The notes: generated from the sequence alone by a model not told the origin. Numbered from the stretch's first letter, positions 52,235 to 60,799 are shown. The stretch: DNA of 64,000 bases from an uncultured Ruminococcus sp. (GCA_900539465.1 UQCF01000002.1:156943-220942), one strand, 5' to 3'. Numbers and translations are program-made.

Positions 52235-52849
52235 TCATATGACTTCCATTGATTTGATTACTATGGGTGTTACCGGTGACGCAAGCTCGCCGCTTGAGTT
52301 TTGCGTTCTTTCAACTTTAAGAAAAGAATCAACAACATCCATGCCGTCTACTACCTTGCCGAAGCCCGCATACTGTCCGTCAAGAAAGGTGCAGTCGCCG
52401 TAGCAGATAAAAAACTGAGATGAAGCCGAATCGTAGCTTGCGGCTCTCGCCATTGAAACAACGCCTCTTTGGTGAGACAGCGTATTCTTCGTAAAGCCGT
52501 TTGCGCTGAATTCACCCTTTATCGTTTTGTCGCTGCCCTTTATACCGATGCCGTCGCTTGAGCCGCCCTGAGCCATGAATCCGTCCACAACGCGGTGGAA
52601 GGTAAGCCCGTTGTAAAACCCGCTCTTAACAAGTTCTATAAAATTCTCGCAGGTTTCGGGAGCATATTCCGGGTAAAGCTCAATTGTGAACTCGCCGCCG
52701 TTTTGCATGGTGACCTTTACCTTTTGATGAGCTTCGCCTTGGGCAGCGGATTGACTGCCTTTTTCTGTTTTGCTTTCTTCTTTTCCGCAGCCGCAAAGGC
52801 CGAAAACAGAAAGAGCAAGGCACAATAAAATGCACAAAAACTTTTTCAT
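52235..52849 (-). CDS. Cyclophilin-type peptidyl-prolyl isomerase lipoprotein
   Basis: About 204 residues from ATG 52849; a TTG two codons earlier is possible. Lipoprotein signal with lipobox ending LCGC (~20), Ser/Glu/Gln linker, then cyclophilin domain ~47-204: VTMQNGGEFTIELYPEYAPETCENFIELV, YNGLTFHRVVDGFMAQGG (catalytic Arg in FHRV, FMxQGG), SQFFI, and FGKVVDGMDVV. Extracytoplasmic foldase, possibly assisting secreted proteins such as the two dockerin proteins encoded next to it. Confidence 0.93.
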   Translation of the reverse strand: MKKFLCILLCLALSVFGLCGCGKEESKTEKGSQSAAQGEAHQKVKVTMQNGGEFTIELYPEYAPETCENFIELVKSGFYNGLTFHRVVDGFMAQGGSSDGIGIKGSDKTIKGEFSANGFTKNTLSHQRGVVSMARAASYDSASSQFFICYGDCTFLDGQYAGFGKVVDGMDVVDSFLKVERTQNSSGELASPVTPIVIKSMEVI

Positions 52850-52868
52850 AAACAACCTATCCCTCTTT

Positions 52869-52895
52869 GGTAACCGCTGATTTAATAGGCGGTTA
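52869..52895 (-). other. Hairpin in the leader of the cyclophilin gene
   Basis: GTAACCGC / GCGGTTAC, 8-bp perfect stem with a 10-11-base loop, between the promoter and the RBS (minus strand). No T-run on the minus strand; role unknown. Confidence 0.4.
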
Positions 52896-52915
52896 CTTTA
52901 TTTTATATCAATGTT

Positions 52916-52944
52916 AGTATATCATATATTTGAAATTCGGGCAA
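52916..52944 (-). promoter_or_regulatory. Promoter of the cyclophilin gene
   Basis: Minus strand TTGCCC, 17-base spacer, TATACT. Confidence 0.6.
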
Positions 52945-52977
52945 GTATTTAGACACAGTTTTTAATGTTTTTAAGAT

Positions 52978-53175
52978 TTATGCCGGCTCAAAGCTTTCGC
53001 GGTCAAGAGCAGAGTTTTGGTCGGAGGTGATGTCGGCAGCTTCTTTTACACACTCGTCATAGCCTGTCAGTGCCGAAAACGGAGCAAACTGCGCGGCGCG
53101 AAGCGAAAGGGACATCGGCTTCCTCTTTTTTGAAACATGGTGCGGCAAAGATATAATATCGTCATATTCTCCCAT
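52978..53175 (-). CDS. YolD-like family protein
   Basis: 65 residues. YDDIISLPHHVSKKRKPMSLSLRAAQFAPFSALTGYDE, in outline, is the conserved core of the YolD/YqjX family (MSxxxRAAQFAPFAALTGYD). These proteins are encoded with Y-family polymerases (UvrX/YqjW) and play a UmuD-like role in SOS mutagenesis, as proposed for Bacillus. Its ATG shares one base with the umuC stop. Confidence 0.9.
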   Translation of the reverse strand: MGEYDDIISLPHHVSKKRKPMSLSLRAAQFAPFSALTGYDECVKEAADITSDQNSALDRESFEPA

Positions 53176-54677
53176 CAGGCTTTGTGACCTCCTATCTGTG
53201 CATTCCTGTCCATAGCGGTGGCACCGTCCTTTAGGCTTGTGCCTTTAACGATAGCGTTTTTTCCGTATTTCGCCTTGATTTTGAGTATTGCCTTTTGGCG
53301 GCGCTTTTCTTTTTGAACGGCAATTTCTTCCCGCTCTTTGGCGGCATAATCGGTGAACATATCCATCTGCTCATATTTTATTTGTGACTTGATTTCGCTC
53401 TCTTTAATAATTCCTGCGGCAACAACGGTAATTCGCCGTATGCTCAGGCTCTTGTCGGTGATACGCTCATAGAGCTTCAGCATTTCGCCCGTTATTATAT
53501 CCGAAGAAAAGGTATATTCTTCTAAATTTTGCGTGCCGTGCGCGTTCTTTGGGATTTTTCTGCCGTATCTGTCAAGCTTTATTTCACCCGAGTATGACGG
53601 CTGACTTGTCAGATTTTCTGCGTCATAGCCGATAGTCAGCACAAGCTGCTTTGTCACAAGGTCCTTGGCGGCAAGGTCAAGAGAGAGTGCATCGGCCATT
53701 TCTCGCACAATCAGCTTTGCTTTTTCAAAGTCATAAGGGCAGTGAAGCACCTGACCGGAGCTTATGCTGCTTGTGCTCGGCTTATATTCTTTTACTTCTT
53801 TTATAGTGCAAGGCTCCCATCCCCATGCATGGTCAATGAGAAGCTCCGCGTTCACTCCGAAAAGCTTATAAAGCAAATCCTCGTTGAGGCGGTCAAACGG
53901 CTCTCCCAACGAACAGCGGGCAATATCTCCCATGGTATAAATTCCGTTTTCCTCAAGCTTTGAGGCATAGCCCTTGCCTATGCGCCAAAAATCCGTAAGC
54001 GGGCGGTGCGTCCACAAGTTTTTGCGGTAGCTCATTTCGTCAAGCTCCGCAATTCTCACCCCGTATCGGTCGGGCGGCATATGCTTTGCCCATATATCCA
54101 TTGCAATTTTTGCAAGGTACATATTAGTGCCTATGCCGGCAGTTGCGGTTATGCCTGTGGAGCAAAAAACATCATGAATGAGCATTTCTGCCATTTGGCG
54201 CGGAGTTTTGCCGTATGTTTTAAGGTAGGCCGAAATGTCTATAAAAACCTCATCTATGGAGTAGACGTGTATATCCTCGGGAGAAATATATTTGAGATAA
54301 ATTTTATATATCTCGGTGCTGTATTGCATATAGTAAGCCATGCGCGGCGGCGCGGTTATAAAGTCAAGCTCCAGCGACGAATCTTTTTTCAGCTCGTCCG
54401 CAAAATATGAGGAAGCTCTGAATTTGTGACCGGGAGCTTTTTTCAAACGTGTTTTGTTTATTTCCTCTACCTTTTGCAGCACCTCAAAAAGCCGTGCTCT
54501 GCCGGGGATTTTATAGGCTTTAAGCGAGGGAGAAACGGCAAGACAAATTGTTTTTTCGGTACGGCTTTCGTCCGCAACAACCAAATTTGTTTTTAAAGGG
54601 TCAAGTCCTCTTTCCATACATTCAACAGAGGCATAGAAAGACTTTAAATCTATGCAAAGATAAAATTTTTCACTCAT
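53175..54677 (-). CDS. Y-family DNA polymerase (UmuC/UvrX type)
   Basis: About 500 residues from ATG 54677 (GGTG just upstream); a TTG nine codons earlier is weaker. Palm motif FYLCIDLKSFYASVECMERG, catalytic VYSIDEVFIDIS (SxDE), GIGTNMYLAKIAMDIWAK, HhH region FWRIGKGYASKLEENGIYTMGDIA, and the little finger around SSISSGQVLHCPYDFEKA. Length and partner gene identify the UvrX/YqjW branch rather than DinB. Operon with yolD. The promoter carries a near-LexA site. Confidence 0.93.
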   Translation of the reverse strand: MSEKFYLCIDLKSFYASVECMERGLDPLKTNLVVADESRTEKTICLAVSPSLKAYKIPGRARLFEVLQKVEEINKTRLKKAPGHKFRASSYFADELKKDSSLELDFITAPPRMAYYMQYSTEIYKIYLKYISPEDIHVYSIDEVFIDISAYLKTYGKTPRQMAEMLIHDVFCSTGITATAGIGTNMYLAKIAMDIWAKHMPPDRYGVRIAELDEMSYRKNLWTHRPLTDFWRIGKGYASKLEENGIYTMGDIARCSLGEPFDRLNEDLLYKLFGVNAELLIDHAWGWEPCTIKEVKEYKPSTSSISSGQVLHCPYDFEKAKLIVREMADALSLDLAAKDLVTKQLVLTIGYDAENLTSQPSYSGEIKLDRYGRKIPKNAHGTQNLEEYTFSSDIITGEMLKLYERITDKSLSIRRITVVAAGIIKESEIKSQIKYEQMDMFTDYAAKEREEIAVQKEKRRQKAILKIKAKYGKNAIVKGTSLKDGATAMDRNAQIGGHKA

Positions 54678-54686
54678 ATTTTCACC

Positions 54687-54698
54687 GCACAAATGTTC
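54687..54698. promoter_or_regulatory. Near-consensus LexA-type box upstream of umuC-yolD
   Basis: GCACAAATGTTC: one mismatch to GAAC-N4-GTTC, and identical over ACAAATGTTC to the perfect box at 19871-19882 read on the minus strand. Lies between the -10 box and the start codon. Confidence 0.5.
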
Positions 54699-54713
54699 TA
54701 TCAATATGCTATA

Positions 54714-54742
54714 ATATTAACTCTTTATTGTGCGTTTGTCAA
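54714..54742 (-). promoter_or_regulatory. Promoter of umuC-yolD
   Basis: Minus strand TTGACA, 17-base spacer, TAATAT. Confidence 0.75.
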
Positions 54743-54908
54743 ACAAAAATTTTTGCCAAAAGAAAACCGAGCGCATATTGAAAATATGGTGCAAAGCTTA
54801 GCGAGTGGGAGAAAAGAAGAGACAAAAGAATGGTTTATCCGATTGTCAAAACGGTTGACACCGGAGGGTAGAGGGCGATGTTTGGAAACATAGAAAGTAG
54901 GTTATGTG

Positions 54909-55244
54909 ATGATTTACGAAGATAACTATAATGAATATTTGGAACTGACTTATGAAATATGTGAAAGCCGTAAATTAAAAGCAGGCGCGCAGGTTCAAGA
55001 TCATTGTTTGCACGATACAGATGAAAGTTCGTTAACCGAAAGAGAACGTTTTATTATGATTCTCTCGGTTATTATGTATGAAACAGAGCATAATATTTTA
55101 ACACCGGAAATAAAAGGGGAATTAGAGTATTATTATTTCGACTGGTATCGTAATGGACTTTTAAATGATACGCTCGGAGATGATGAGAAGGAACAAGCCA
55201 TTAAAGACTTGTGTAATTGCTACGATAAAGTTTTTAACCAATAA
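54909..55244 (+). CDS. Hypothetical protein, AT-rich orphan
   Basis: 111 residues from ATG 54909 (weak TAGG RBS; GTG one codon earlier possible). Acidic, helical, with a Tyr-rich stretch (GELEYYYFDWYRNGLLND), no signal or membrane helix. I do not recognise it. Codon use is more A/T-rich (many TTA, AAA, ATT) than the flanking genes. Size and composition recall immunity proteins of polymorphic toxin systems or phage-derived genes, but no toxin is adjacent. The 54743-54908 gap in front of it holds a small hairpin ATGTTT-GG-AAACAT and nothing else clear. Confidence 0.6.
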   Translation: MIYEDNYNEYLELTYEICESRKLKAGAQVQDHCLHDTDESSLTERERFIMILSVIMYETEHNILTPEIKGELEYYYFDWYRNGLLNDTLGDDEKEQAIKDLCNCYDKVFNQ

Positions 55245-55253
55245 CGCTTATCA

Positions 55254-55378
55254 AAAACCGAGAAAAAGCGGGTGCAACATGGGCATTGCAGAATAATCGG
55301 TTTTGTAAGGGAGGGGATTTGCAAACCTCTCACGAGTTTAAAAAATTAGGCACTTTGAGAAATCAAGGTGCTTTTTTT
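55254..55378 (+). ncRNA. Structured intergenic RNA candidate ending in a terminator
   Basis: Helix 1: AAAACCGA (55254-55261) / TCGGTTTT (55297-55304), enclosing TGCAA-N8-TTGCA. Helix 2: GAGG...CCTC (55311-55329). Helix 3: GCACTTTGA-GAAA-TCAAGGTGC (55350-55371, one G.T) plus TTTTTTT, a good terminator. Could be just the 3' UTR of the orphan gene or a separate small RNA; no known family recognised. Confidence 0.4.
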
Positions 55379-55440
55379 ATATCTAAAATTCGTTTGCCGG
55401 AGTTCGTACAAACCGGGTGACGGATTTATCCTTTTGCGAT

Positions 55441-55478
55441 AAAAAAATACCGGGGCGCTGCCTTTGAAACAGCGCCCC
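55441..55478 (-). terminator. Terminator of the aspS-gatC/gatA/gatB operon
   Basis: GGGGCGCTG / CAGCGCCCC, 9-bp perfect stem, followed on the minus strand by GGTATTTTTTTATC; 8 bases after the gatB stop. Confidence 0.9.
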
Positions 55479-55485
55479 TGAAAAA

Positions 55486-56916
55486 TCATTTGTTTATTTC
55501 TTCAAGAATAATTTTGTTTGCGATAACGGGATTTGCCTTTGAACGTGTCTTGCCCATGACCTGACCGACTATTGCGCCGAGGGCTGCCTGTTTGCCGTTT
55601 TTATAATCGGCAACGGATTTTGCATTTCTCTCAAGAACCTCAAGAACAACCTGCCTTATAACGTCCTCGTCATTTATCTGTGCAAGGTCCTGCTCCTTAA
55701 CAAAGGCAACGGGGTCAACACCGGAATGCCACACCTCTTTAACAAGGCGCTTTGCCGTGCTGCTGTTTATTGTCTGGTCGTCTGCCATGTTTGCAATGGC
55801 GGCGAGAGAGTCAACAGAAATAAGAATTTCTTTGGTGTCTGGGTCAAGAAGTCTGAAAACCTCGCCCGTGAGGAGGTTTGCGGCAATTTTGGCATTGGTT
55901 GTTTTTTCTGCAACCTTTTCAAAATAATCCGCAATGCTGATGTCGTTAATCAGCATCTCCGCACAGTAAGCGTCAAGACCGTATTTTTCCATGTACTGCG
56001 CCTTGCGCTCATCGGGCAGGGTGGGTATTTCGGCGCGGTATGCGTCAAGCTCACCGTCTGAAATCTCGATAAACGGGAGGTCGGGGTCGGGGAAATAGCG
56101 ATAGTCGTTGGCGTTTTCTTTTCTTCTCATCGAATATGTCTTGCCGGTGTTGGCGTCAAAGCGGCGGGTTTCCTGATAAATCTTTTCTCCCGCTTCAATC
56201 GCCTCTACCTGACGCTTGTATTCATATTCAATAGCCTTGGAGATGAATGAGAAGGAGTTGAGGTTTTTCATCTCTGTTCTTGTGCCGAATTTTGTTTCGC
56301 CTTTTTTCCTTACAGAGAGGTTGACGTCGCATCTGAGGCTGCCCTCCTGCATTTTGCAGTCCGAAACTCCGGTGTACATAATTATTGCGCGGAGCTTTTC
56401 AAGGTATGCGATAGCCTCCTCTGGGCCTCTGATGTCAGGCTCCGAAACAATTTCGATAAGCGGAACACCGCAGCGGTTGCAGTCTATCATAGTGCCGTAT
56501 TTGTCGTCGTGCACAAGCTTGCCTGCGTCCTCTTCTATGTGTATTCTGGTGATGCCTATGCGCTTTTCTTCGCCGCCGACGTTAATATCTATGTGACCGT
56601 GCTCACAAAGCGGCAAATCATACTGCGAAATCTGATAAGCCTTGGGAAGATCGGGATAGAAATAGTTTTTTCTGTCCTGCTTCGATTTTTGGGTGATTGT
56701 GCAGTTTGTGGCAAGCCCTGCCTTTACGGCATAGTCAACAACCTTTTTGTTGAGCACGGGCAGTGTGCCGGGCATACCCATGCAAACGGGGCAGCAGTGA
56801 GTGTTAGGCTCTGCACCGAATGTTGTGGGGCAGCTGCAAAATATTTTTGTATCGGTTTTAAGCTCAACGTGAACCTCAAGGCCTATAACCGTTTCATAGT
56901 TTTTTATAAGATTCAT
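55486..56916 (-). CDS. gatB: Asp-tRNA(Asn)/Glu-tRNA(Gln) amidotransferase subunit B
   Basis: 476 residues. tRNA-binding kinase-like subunit that phosphorylates the Asp/Glu on tRNA. YETVIGLEVHVELKT start, HCCPVCMGMPGTLPVLN with zinc cysteines, KQDRKNYFYPDLPKAYQISQ, MQEGSLRCDVNLSVR, and RRKENANDYRYFPDPDLP; C-terminal YqeY-like tail domain (GAIVGQVMGKTRSKANP). Overlaps gatA by 4 bases; last gene of the operon. Confidence 0.97.
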   Translation of the reverse strand: MNLIKNYETVIGLEVHVELKTDTKIFCSCPTTFGAEPNTHCCPVCMGMPGTLPVLNKKVVDYAVKAGLATNCTITQKSKQDRKNYFYPDLPKAYQISQYDLPLCEHGHIDINVGGEEKRIGITRIHIEEDAGKLVHDDKYGTMIDCNRCGVPLIEIVSEPDIRGPEEAIAYLEKLRAIIMYTGVSDCKMQEGSLRCDVNLSVRKKGETKFGTRTEMKNLNSFSFISKAIEYEYKRQVEAIEAGEKIYQETRRFDANTGKTYSMRRKENANDYRYFPDPDLPFIEISDGELDAYRAEIPTLPDERKAQYMEKYGLDAYCAEMLINDISIADYFEKVAEKTTNAKIAANLLTGEVFRLLDPDTKEILISVDSLAAIANMADDQTINSSTAKRLVKEVWHSGVDPVAFVKEQDLAQINDEDVIRQVVLEVLERNAKSVADYKNGKQAALGAIVGQVMGKTRSKANPVIANKIILEEINK

Positions 56917-58367
56917 TCTTTCGCACCTCCCGCATAGTCGGTTTCAAAAGCATAGCCTGCGCGGTAAAGTGTTGCTTCGCCGAGCGGTTTGCCTATAAGC
57001 TGCATTCCTATGGGCATATTGTCGCCGTCTTTGCCGCAGGGCAGCGAGAGCGACGGAACACCTGCAATGTTTATCGGCACAGAGTAAATATCGCCCATAT
57101 ACATCTCAAGCGGATTATCCGTTTTTTCGCCGAGTTTGTAAGCCGTGGTTGGCGCAACAGGCGAAATAATAAAGTCGCATTTTTCAAACACCTTGTTGTA
57201 ATCGCGTACAACGAGCGTTCTGACCTGAAGAGCTTTTTTATAGTATGCGTCATAATAGCCGGAGGAAAGAGCGAAGGTGCCGAGCATTATTCTGCGCTGA
57301 ACCTCGGGGCCGAAGCCCTCGCTGCGCGAATTTTTATAGATGTCATCAAGCGTTTCCGCATTTTCGCTTCTGTAGCCGTAGCGTATGCCGTCAAACCTTG
57401 CAAGGTTTGAAGATGCCTCTGCCGACGAAATAACATAATATGCGCTCAGTGCGTGCTTTAAAGAGGGGAGTTTGACCTCTTCGATATTTGCGCCGAGCTT
57501 TTCATAACGCTTCGCCGCAGCAAGAACAGCGTCTTTAACGTCTGCCGAAACACCGTCGCCGAAAAATTCCGTCGGAAGCCCCACCGTCATGCCCTTGACG
57601 TCTTTGCCTATCTCTGCCGTATAGTCGGGCCTGCCGCCGCCGATACAGGTTGCGTCCTTGGGGTCGTGACCGGCAATAGCATTAAGAATAAGCGCATTGT
57701 CTTTTACGTTTTTTGTGAGCGGACCTATCTGGTCAAGCGATGAAGCAAATGCCACAAGACCGTATCTTGATACCGTGCCGTATGTGGGCTTCATACCCAC
57801 AACACCGCAGAAAGCGGCGGGCTGACGGATTGAGCCGCCCGTATCCGAGCCGAGGGTGAATGCAGCCTCTTTAGCCGCAACCGCCGCCGCCGAACCGCCC
57901 GAAGAGCCACCCGGTACGCGCTCGGTATTTACGGGGTTTTTAACCGGCTTAAAGTATGAGTTCTCGTTAGTTGAACCCATGGCAAATTCGTCCATGTTTA
58001 GCTTGCCGAGCATAACAAAGCCCTGCTCGTTAAGCTTTTCTACCGCTGTCGAAGAATAGCACGGAACAAAATTCTCAAGCATTTTTGAAGCACAGGTGGT
58101 TTTAACGCCCTTTGTGCACATATTGTCTTTAATTCCGCCCGGGATACCTGCGAGTGTGCCGAGCTTTTCGCCGGCGGCAATCTTTTTGTCAGTTTCTTCA
58201 GCTGTTTTTATTGCCGACTCTGCCGTAACGGTGAGGTATGCGCCGATTTCAGAATCGGTTTTGTTTATATTTTCAAGGTAAGCCTCGGTTATTTCTTTTG
58301 AAGAAAGCTGCTTGTCTGCAATTTTTTCGGTCAAAAGCGTTACCGGCATATTTAAAATTTCATTCAT
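56913..58367 (-). CDS. gatA: Asp-tRNA(Asn)/Glu-tRNA(Gln) amidotransferase subunit A
   Basis: 484 residues, amidase-signature enzyme releasing ammonia from glutamine. Ser-cisSer-Lys triad: lysine in GIPGGIKDN (~76), PGGSSGGSAAAVAA (cis-Ser), and GSDTGGSIRQPAAFCG (nucleophile Ser). Also DQIGPLTKNV. RBS AAGGAGGG. Sits 14 bases after aspS-gatC. Confidence 0.97.
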   Translation of the reverse strand: MNEILNMPVTLLTEKIADKQLSSKEITEAYLENINKTDSEIGAYLTVTAESAIKTAEETDKKIAAGEKLGTLAGIPGGIKDNMCTKGVKTTCASKMLENFVPCYSSTAVEKLNEQGFVMLGKLNMDEFAMGSTNENSYFKPVKNPVNTERVPGGSSGGSAAAVAAKEAAFTLGSDTGGSIRQPAAFCGVVGMKPTYGTVSRYGLVAFASSLDQIGPLTKNVKDNALILNAIAGHDPKDATCIGGGRPDYTAEIGKDVKGMTVGLPTEFFGDGVSADVKDAVLAAAKRYEKLGANIEEVKLPSLKHALSAYYVISSAEASSNLARFDGIRYGYRSENAETLDDIYKNSRSEGFGPEVQRRIMLGTFALSSGYYDAYYKKALQVRTLVVRDYNKVFEKCDFIISPVAPTTAYKLGEKTDNPLEMYMGDIYSVPINIAGVPSLSLPCGKDGDNMPIGMQLIGKPLGEATLYRAGYAFETDYAGGAKE

Positions 58368-58381
58368 TTCGCAGCCCTCCT

Positions 58382-60472
58382 TTATTCAAATGTTTTGGGA
58401 ACATAAATGTATTCGTCTGTTTTGGTCTTTGCGTTTGCAAGAAGCTCGTCGCGCGTGAATTTTTCGCTCGATACAACGTCTTCTCTGAAAACATTTTTCA
58501 TCGGAACAACGTGAGCCGTAACAGGTACGCCCTCTGTGTCAACAGAGCTTAATTCATCTGCAAACTCAACTATGGATTTCATATCCTCTGCCATTTTTTT
58601 GCTCTTTTCGGGTGAAAGATGAAGATTTGCCAGCATAGCAACATTGTCAACGTCAATCTGCACCTTTTTCTTTTTTGCGCCGGAGCCGTCTTTTTCGCCC
58701 TCCGGCATAAATGCGCCGATAAGCGAAAGCTCTTCAAGCTGCTTTATGTCAACCTCGCTCGGGGCGTCCGTCATCATGCAGGCAGCCTCTTTGTTTTTGG
58801 GGAAGGCTATAACCTCTCTTAATGAATCTGCGCCGAGCATGAGCATAACCAGCCTGTCAAGTCCGAATGCAAAGCCGCCGTGGGGAGGTGTGCCGTATTT
58901 AAACGCGCCGACCATAAATCCGAATTTCTGCTCGATTTGTTCGTCGTTAAATCCGAGAGCCTCAAACATTTTTTGCTGAATGTCTTGGCGGTGAATTCTG
59001 ATTGAACCGCTGCCGAGCTCAATGCCGTTAAGCACAACGTCGTATGCCTGTGCTCTTACCCTTGCAGGGTCTGAGAAAAGGTACTGTATATCCTCTTCAT
59101 AAGGCATCGTGAACGGGTGGTGCATCGCAAGAAAACGTCCCTGCTCCTCGCTCCACTCAAACTGCGGAAAGTCTGTGACGATAAGAAATTTGAAATCGTC
59201 CTTTTTACGAAGACCGAGCATATCGCCAATTGTAAGTCTCAGTCCGCAAAGCACTCTGCAAACAACATCAAATTTGTCGGCAGAGAAAAGGATGAAGTCG
59301 CCGGGCTTTGCCTCAACCTTGTCGAGAAGCTCCTGCATCTCTTCTTTTGAAAAATACTTTGTAAGAATTGAATATATCTCGCCGTCCGGGCGGTATGCAA
59401 TCCATGCCATACCTTTTGCGCCGAGCTTTTGAGCTTTTTCCGTGAGGTCTTCTATTGTGGAACGTGTGAAATCCGACTGACCTTTGACGTTGATGGCTCT
59501 TACTATTCCGCCTGATTTTGTGGCATTTTTGAATACGCTGAAAGAGCATTTCTTTGCAATGTCCGTTACATCGACTATCGGCAGACCGAATCTTATATCG
59601 GGCTTGTCGCAGCCGTATTTATCCATTGCCTCATGCCAGGTCATTCTGGGGAAAGGCTCTTTGAAGTCAATGCCGAGCACCTGCTTAAAGATTGATTTAA
59701 ACAGCTTTTCAAGGTGAACGAGAATTTCCTCCTGCGATTTAAAGGACATCTCCATATCAACCTGTGTAAATTCCGGCTGACGGTCCGCTCTTAAATCTTC
59801 GTCTCTGAAGCAGCGGGCAACCTGATAATATTTATCAATGCCGCCGACCATAAGAAGCTGCTTGTAAACCTGCGGACTTTGCGGCAAAGCATAGAATGTG
59901 CCGGGGTGAACACGGGAGGGAACAAGATAGTCGCGTGCGCCCTCTGGTGTTGACTTGCAAAGCTCCGGAGTTTCAACATAAATAAAGCCGTCACCGTCAA
60001 GATAATCCTGCGCCGCCTTTTGAACCTTGTGCCTGAATTTCAGGTTATTCACCATAACGGGACGTCTGAGGTCAAGGTATCTGTACTGAAGGCGAAGGTC
60101 TTCTCTTACAGATAAATTGTCTTCAAGCGGAAAGGGCAGAGGAGCCGCGTCCGAAAGCAGCTCTATTTCGGTCGCTTTCAGTTCAACCGTGCCTGTCGGT
60201 ATTTTGTCGTTATAAGTTTCTTCGTCGCGAATACAGATTTTGCCGGTTACGCAAATAACTGCCTGGTTGTGCAGTGCGTCTGCCGTTTTAAAATCGTTTT
60301 CGCTCAAATTGCGTGCGTCAAACACTACCTGCAGCACGCCCTCGCGGTCGCCGAGATCTATAAACACAACGCCGCCCATATCGCGCTTGGTTCTGACCCA
60401 ACCGCAAACAGTTGCGGTTGTGCCGACCATAGACTCGTTTACAAGTCCGCAATATACTGTTCTTTGCTTCAT
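58382..60472 (-). CDS. aspS-gatC: Aspartyl-tRNA synthetase fused to GatC
   Basis: About 696 residues from ATG 60472 (GGAGGAAAATTT upstream). Residues ~1-590 are a complete bacterial-type AspRS: OB anticodon domain (CGWVRTKRDMGGVVFIDLGDREG), class II motifs FRDEDLRADRQPEFTQVDMEMSF and GFAFGLDRLVMLMLG, and the GAD insertion. After a lysine-rich linker (EGEKDGSGAKKKK), ~602-696 is a full GatC (VDNVAMLANLHLSPEK, DTEGVPVTAHVVPM, FREDVV). With gatA and gatB next, this binds Asp charging to transamidation. AspRS is expected to be non-discriminating. The normally separate gatC gene is not elsewhere in the window. Confidence 0.95.
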   Translation of the reverse strand: MKQRTVYCGLVNESMVGTTATVCGWVRTKRDMGGVVFIDLGDREGVLQVVFDARNLSENDFKTADALHNQAVICVTGKICIRDEETYNDKIPTGTVELKATEIELLSDAAPLPFPLEDNLSVREDLRLQYRYLDLRRPVMVNNLKFRHKVQKAAQDYLDGDGFIYVETPELCKSTPEGARDYLVPSRVHPGTFYALPQSPQVYKQLLMVGGIDKYYQVARCFRDEDLRADRQPEFTQVDMEMSFKSQEEILVHLEKLFKSIFKQVLGIDFKEPFPRMTWHEAMDKYGCDKPDIRFGLPIVDVTDIAKKCSFSVFKNATKSGGIVRAINVKGQSDFTRSTIEDLTEKAQKLGAKGMAWIAYRPDGEIYSILTKYFSKEEMQELLDKVEAKPGDFILFSADKFDVVCRVLCGLRLTIGDMLGLRKKDDFKFLIVTDFPQFEWSEEQGRFLAMHHPFTMPYEEDIQYLFSDPARVRAQAYDVVLNGIELGSGSIRIHRQDIQQKMFEALGFNDEQIEQKFGFMVGAFKYGTPPHGGFAFGLDRLVMLMLGADSLREVIAFPKNKEAACMMTDAPSEVDIKQLEELSLIGAFMPEGEKDGSGAKKKKVQIDVDNVAMLANLHLSPEKSKKMAEDMKSIVEFADELSSVDTEGVPVTAHVVPMKNVFREDVVSSEKFTRDELLANAKTKTDEYIYVPKTFE

Positions 60473-60516
60473 AAATTTTCCTCCGTTCAAGGATTTCTCG
60501 GGATTTGCCCGATAAA

Positions 60517-60748
60517 ATATAAAAAGCCTTTCGTCCGCAAAGGGACGAAAGGCTCTGCTTCCGCGGTACCACCCAGATTAGCCTGAAAGGCTCACTTTAA
60601 AAGATTAACGCTCTTTAAACGGTCGGTTCTAATTGCCGAGGCTTTCTTCCGACGGCTCAGGGGTGTTGCTCCGGCAGGCTTTTTACCGCACTCTCACCTT
60701 AAGCGGCTCTCTTTGAAAAAGCTTTTGCCATATTCCCCGTCAACGCTT
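60517..60748 (-). promoter_or_regulatory. T-box leader of aspS-gatC/gatA/gatB, asparagine specifier
   Basis: On the minus strand the antiterminator GGGTGGTACCGCGG lies near 60560-60573, with the terminator at 60525-60554 (AGCCTTTCGTCC / GGACGAAAGGCT) plus TTTTT. Stem I closes with GACGG / CCGTC; its specifier loop reads GGAGC-AAC-ACC, codon AAC at plus 60665-60667 followed by A, so Asn. A GAC does occur but in the base of stem I. Fills the 327-base gap upstream of aspS. Confidence 0.93.
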
Positions 60749-60754
60749 TTGCCT

Positions 60755-60784
60755 ATTATACCACTGCCTGTTTTATTTTGTCAA
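60755..60784 (-). promoter_or_regulatory. Promoter of the aspS-gatC/gatA/gatB operon
   Basis: Minus strand TTGACA, 18-base spacer, TATAAT with TG-G extension; both hexamers perfect. Confidence 0.9.
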
Positions 60785-60799
60785 TATCGCAGTGATTTA

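Noticed and set aside
54693..54893. Open frame of 66 codons upstream of the orphan gene
   Set aside because: No RBS, overlaps the umuC promoter region, and no recognisable protein pattern.
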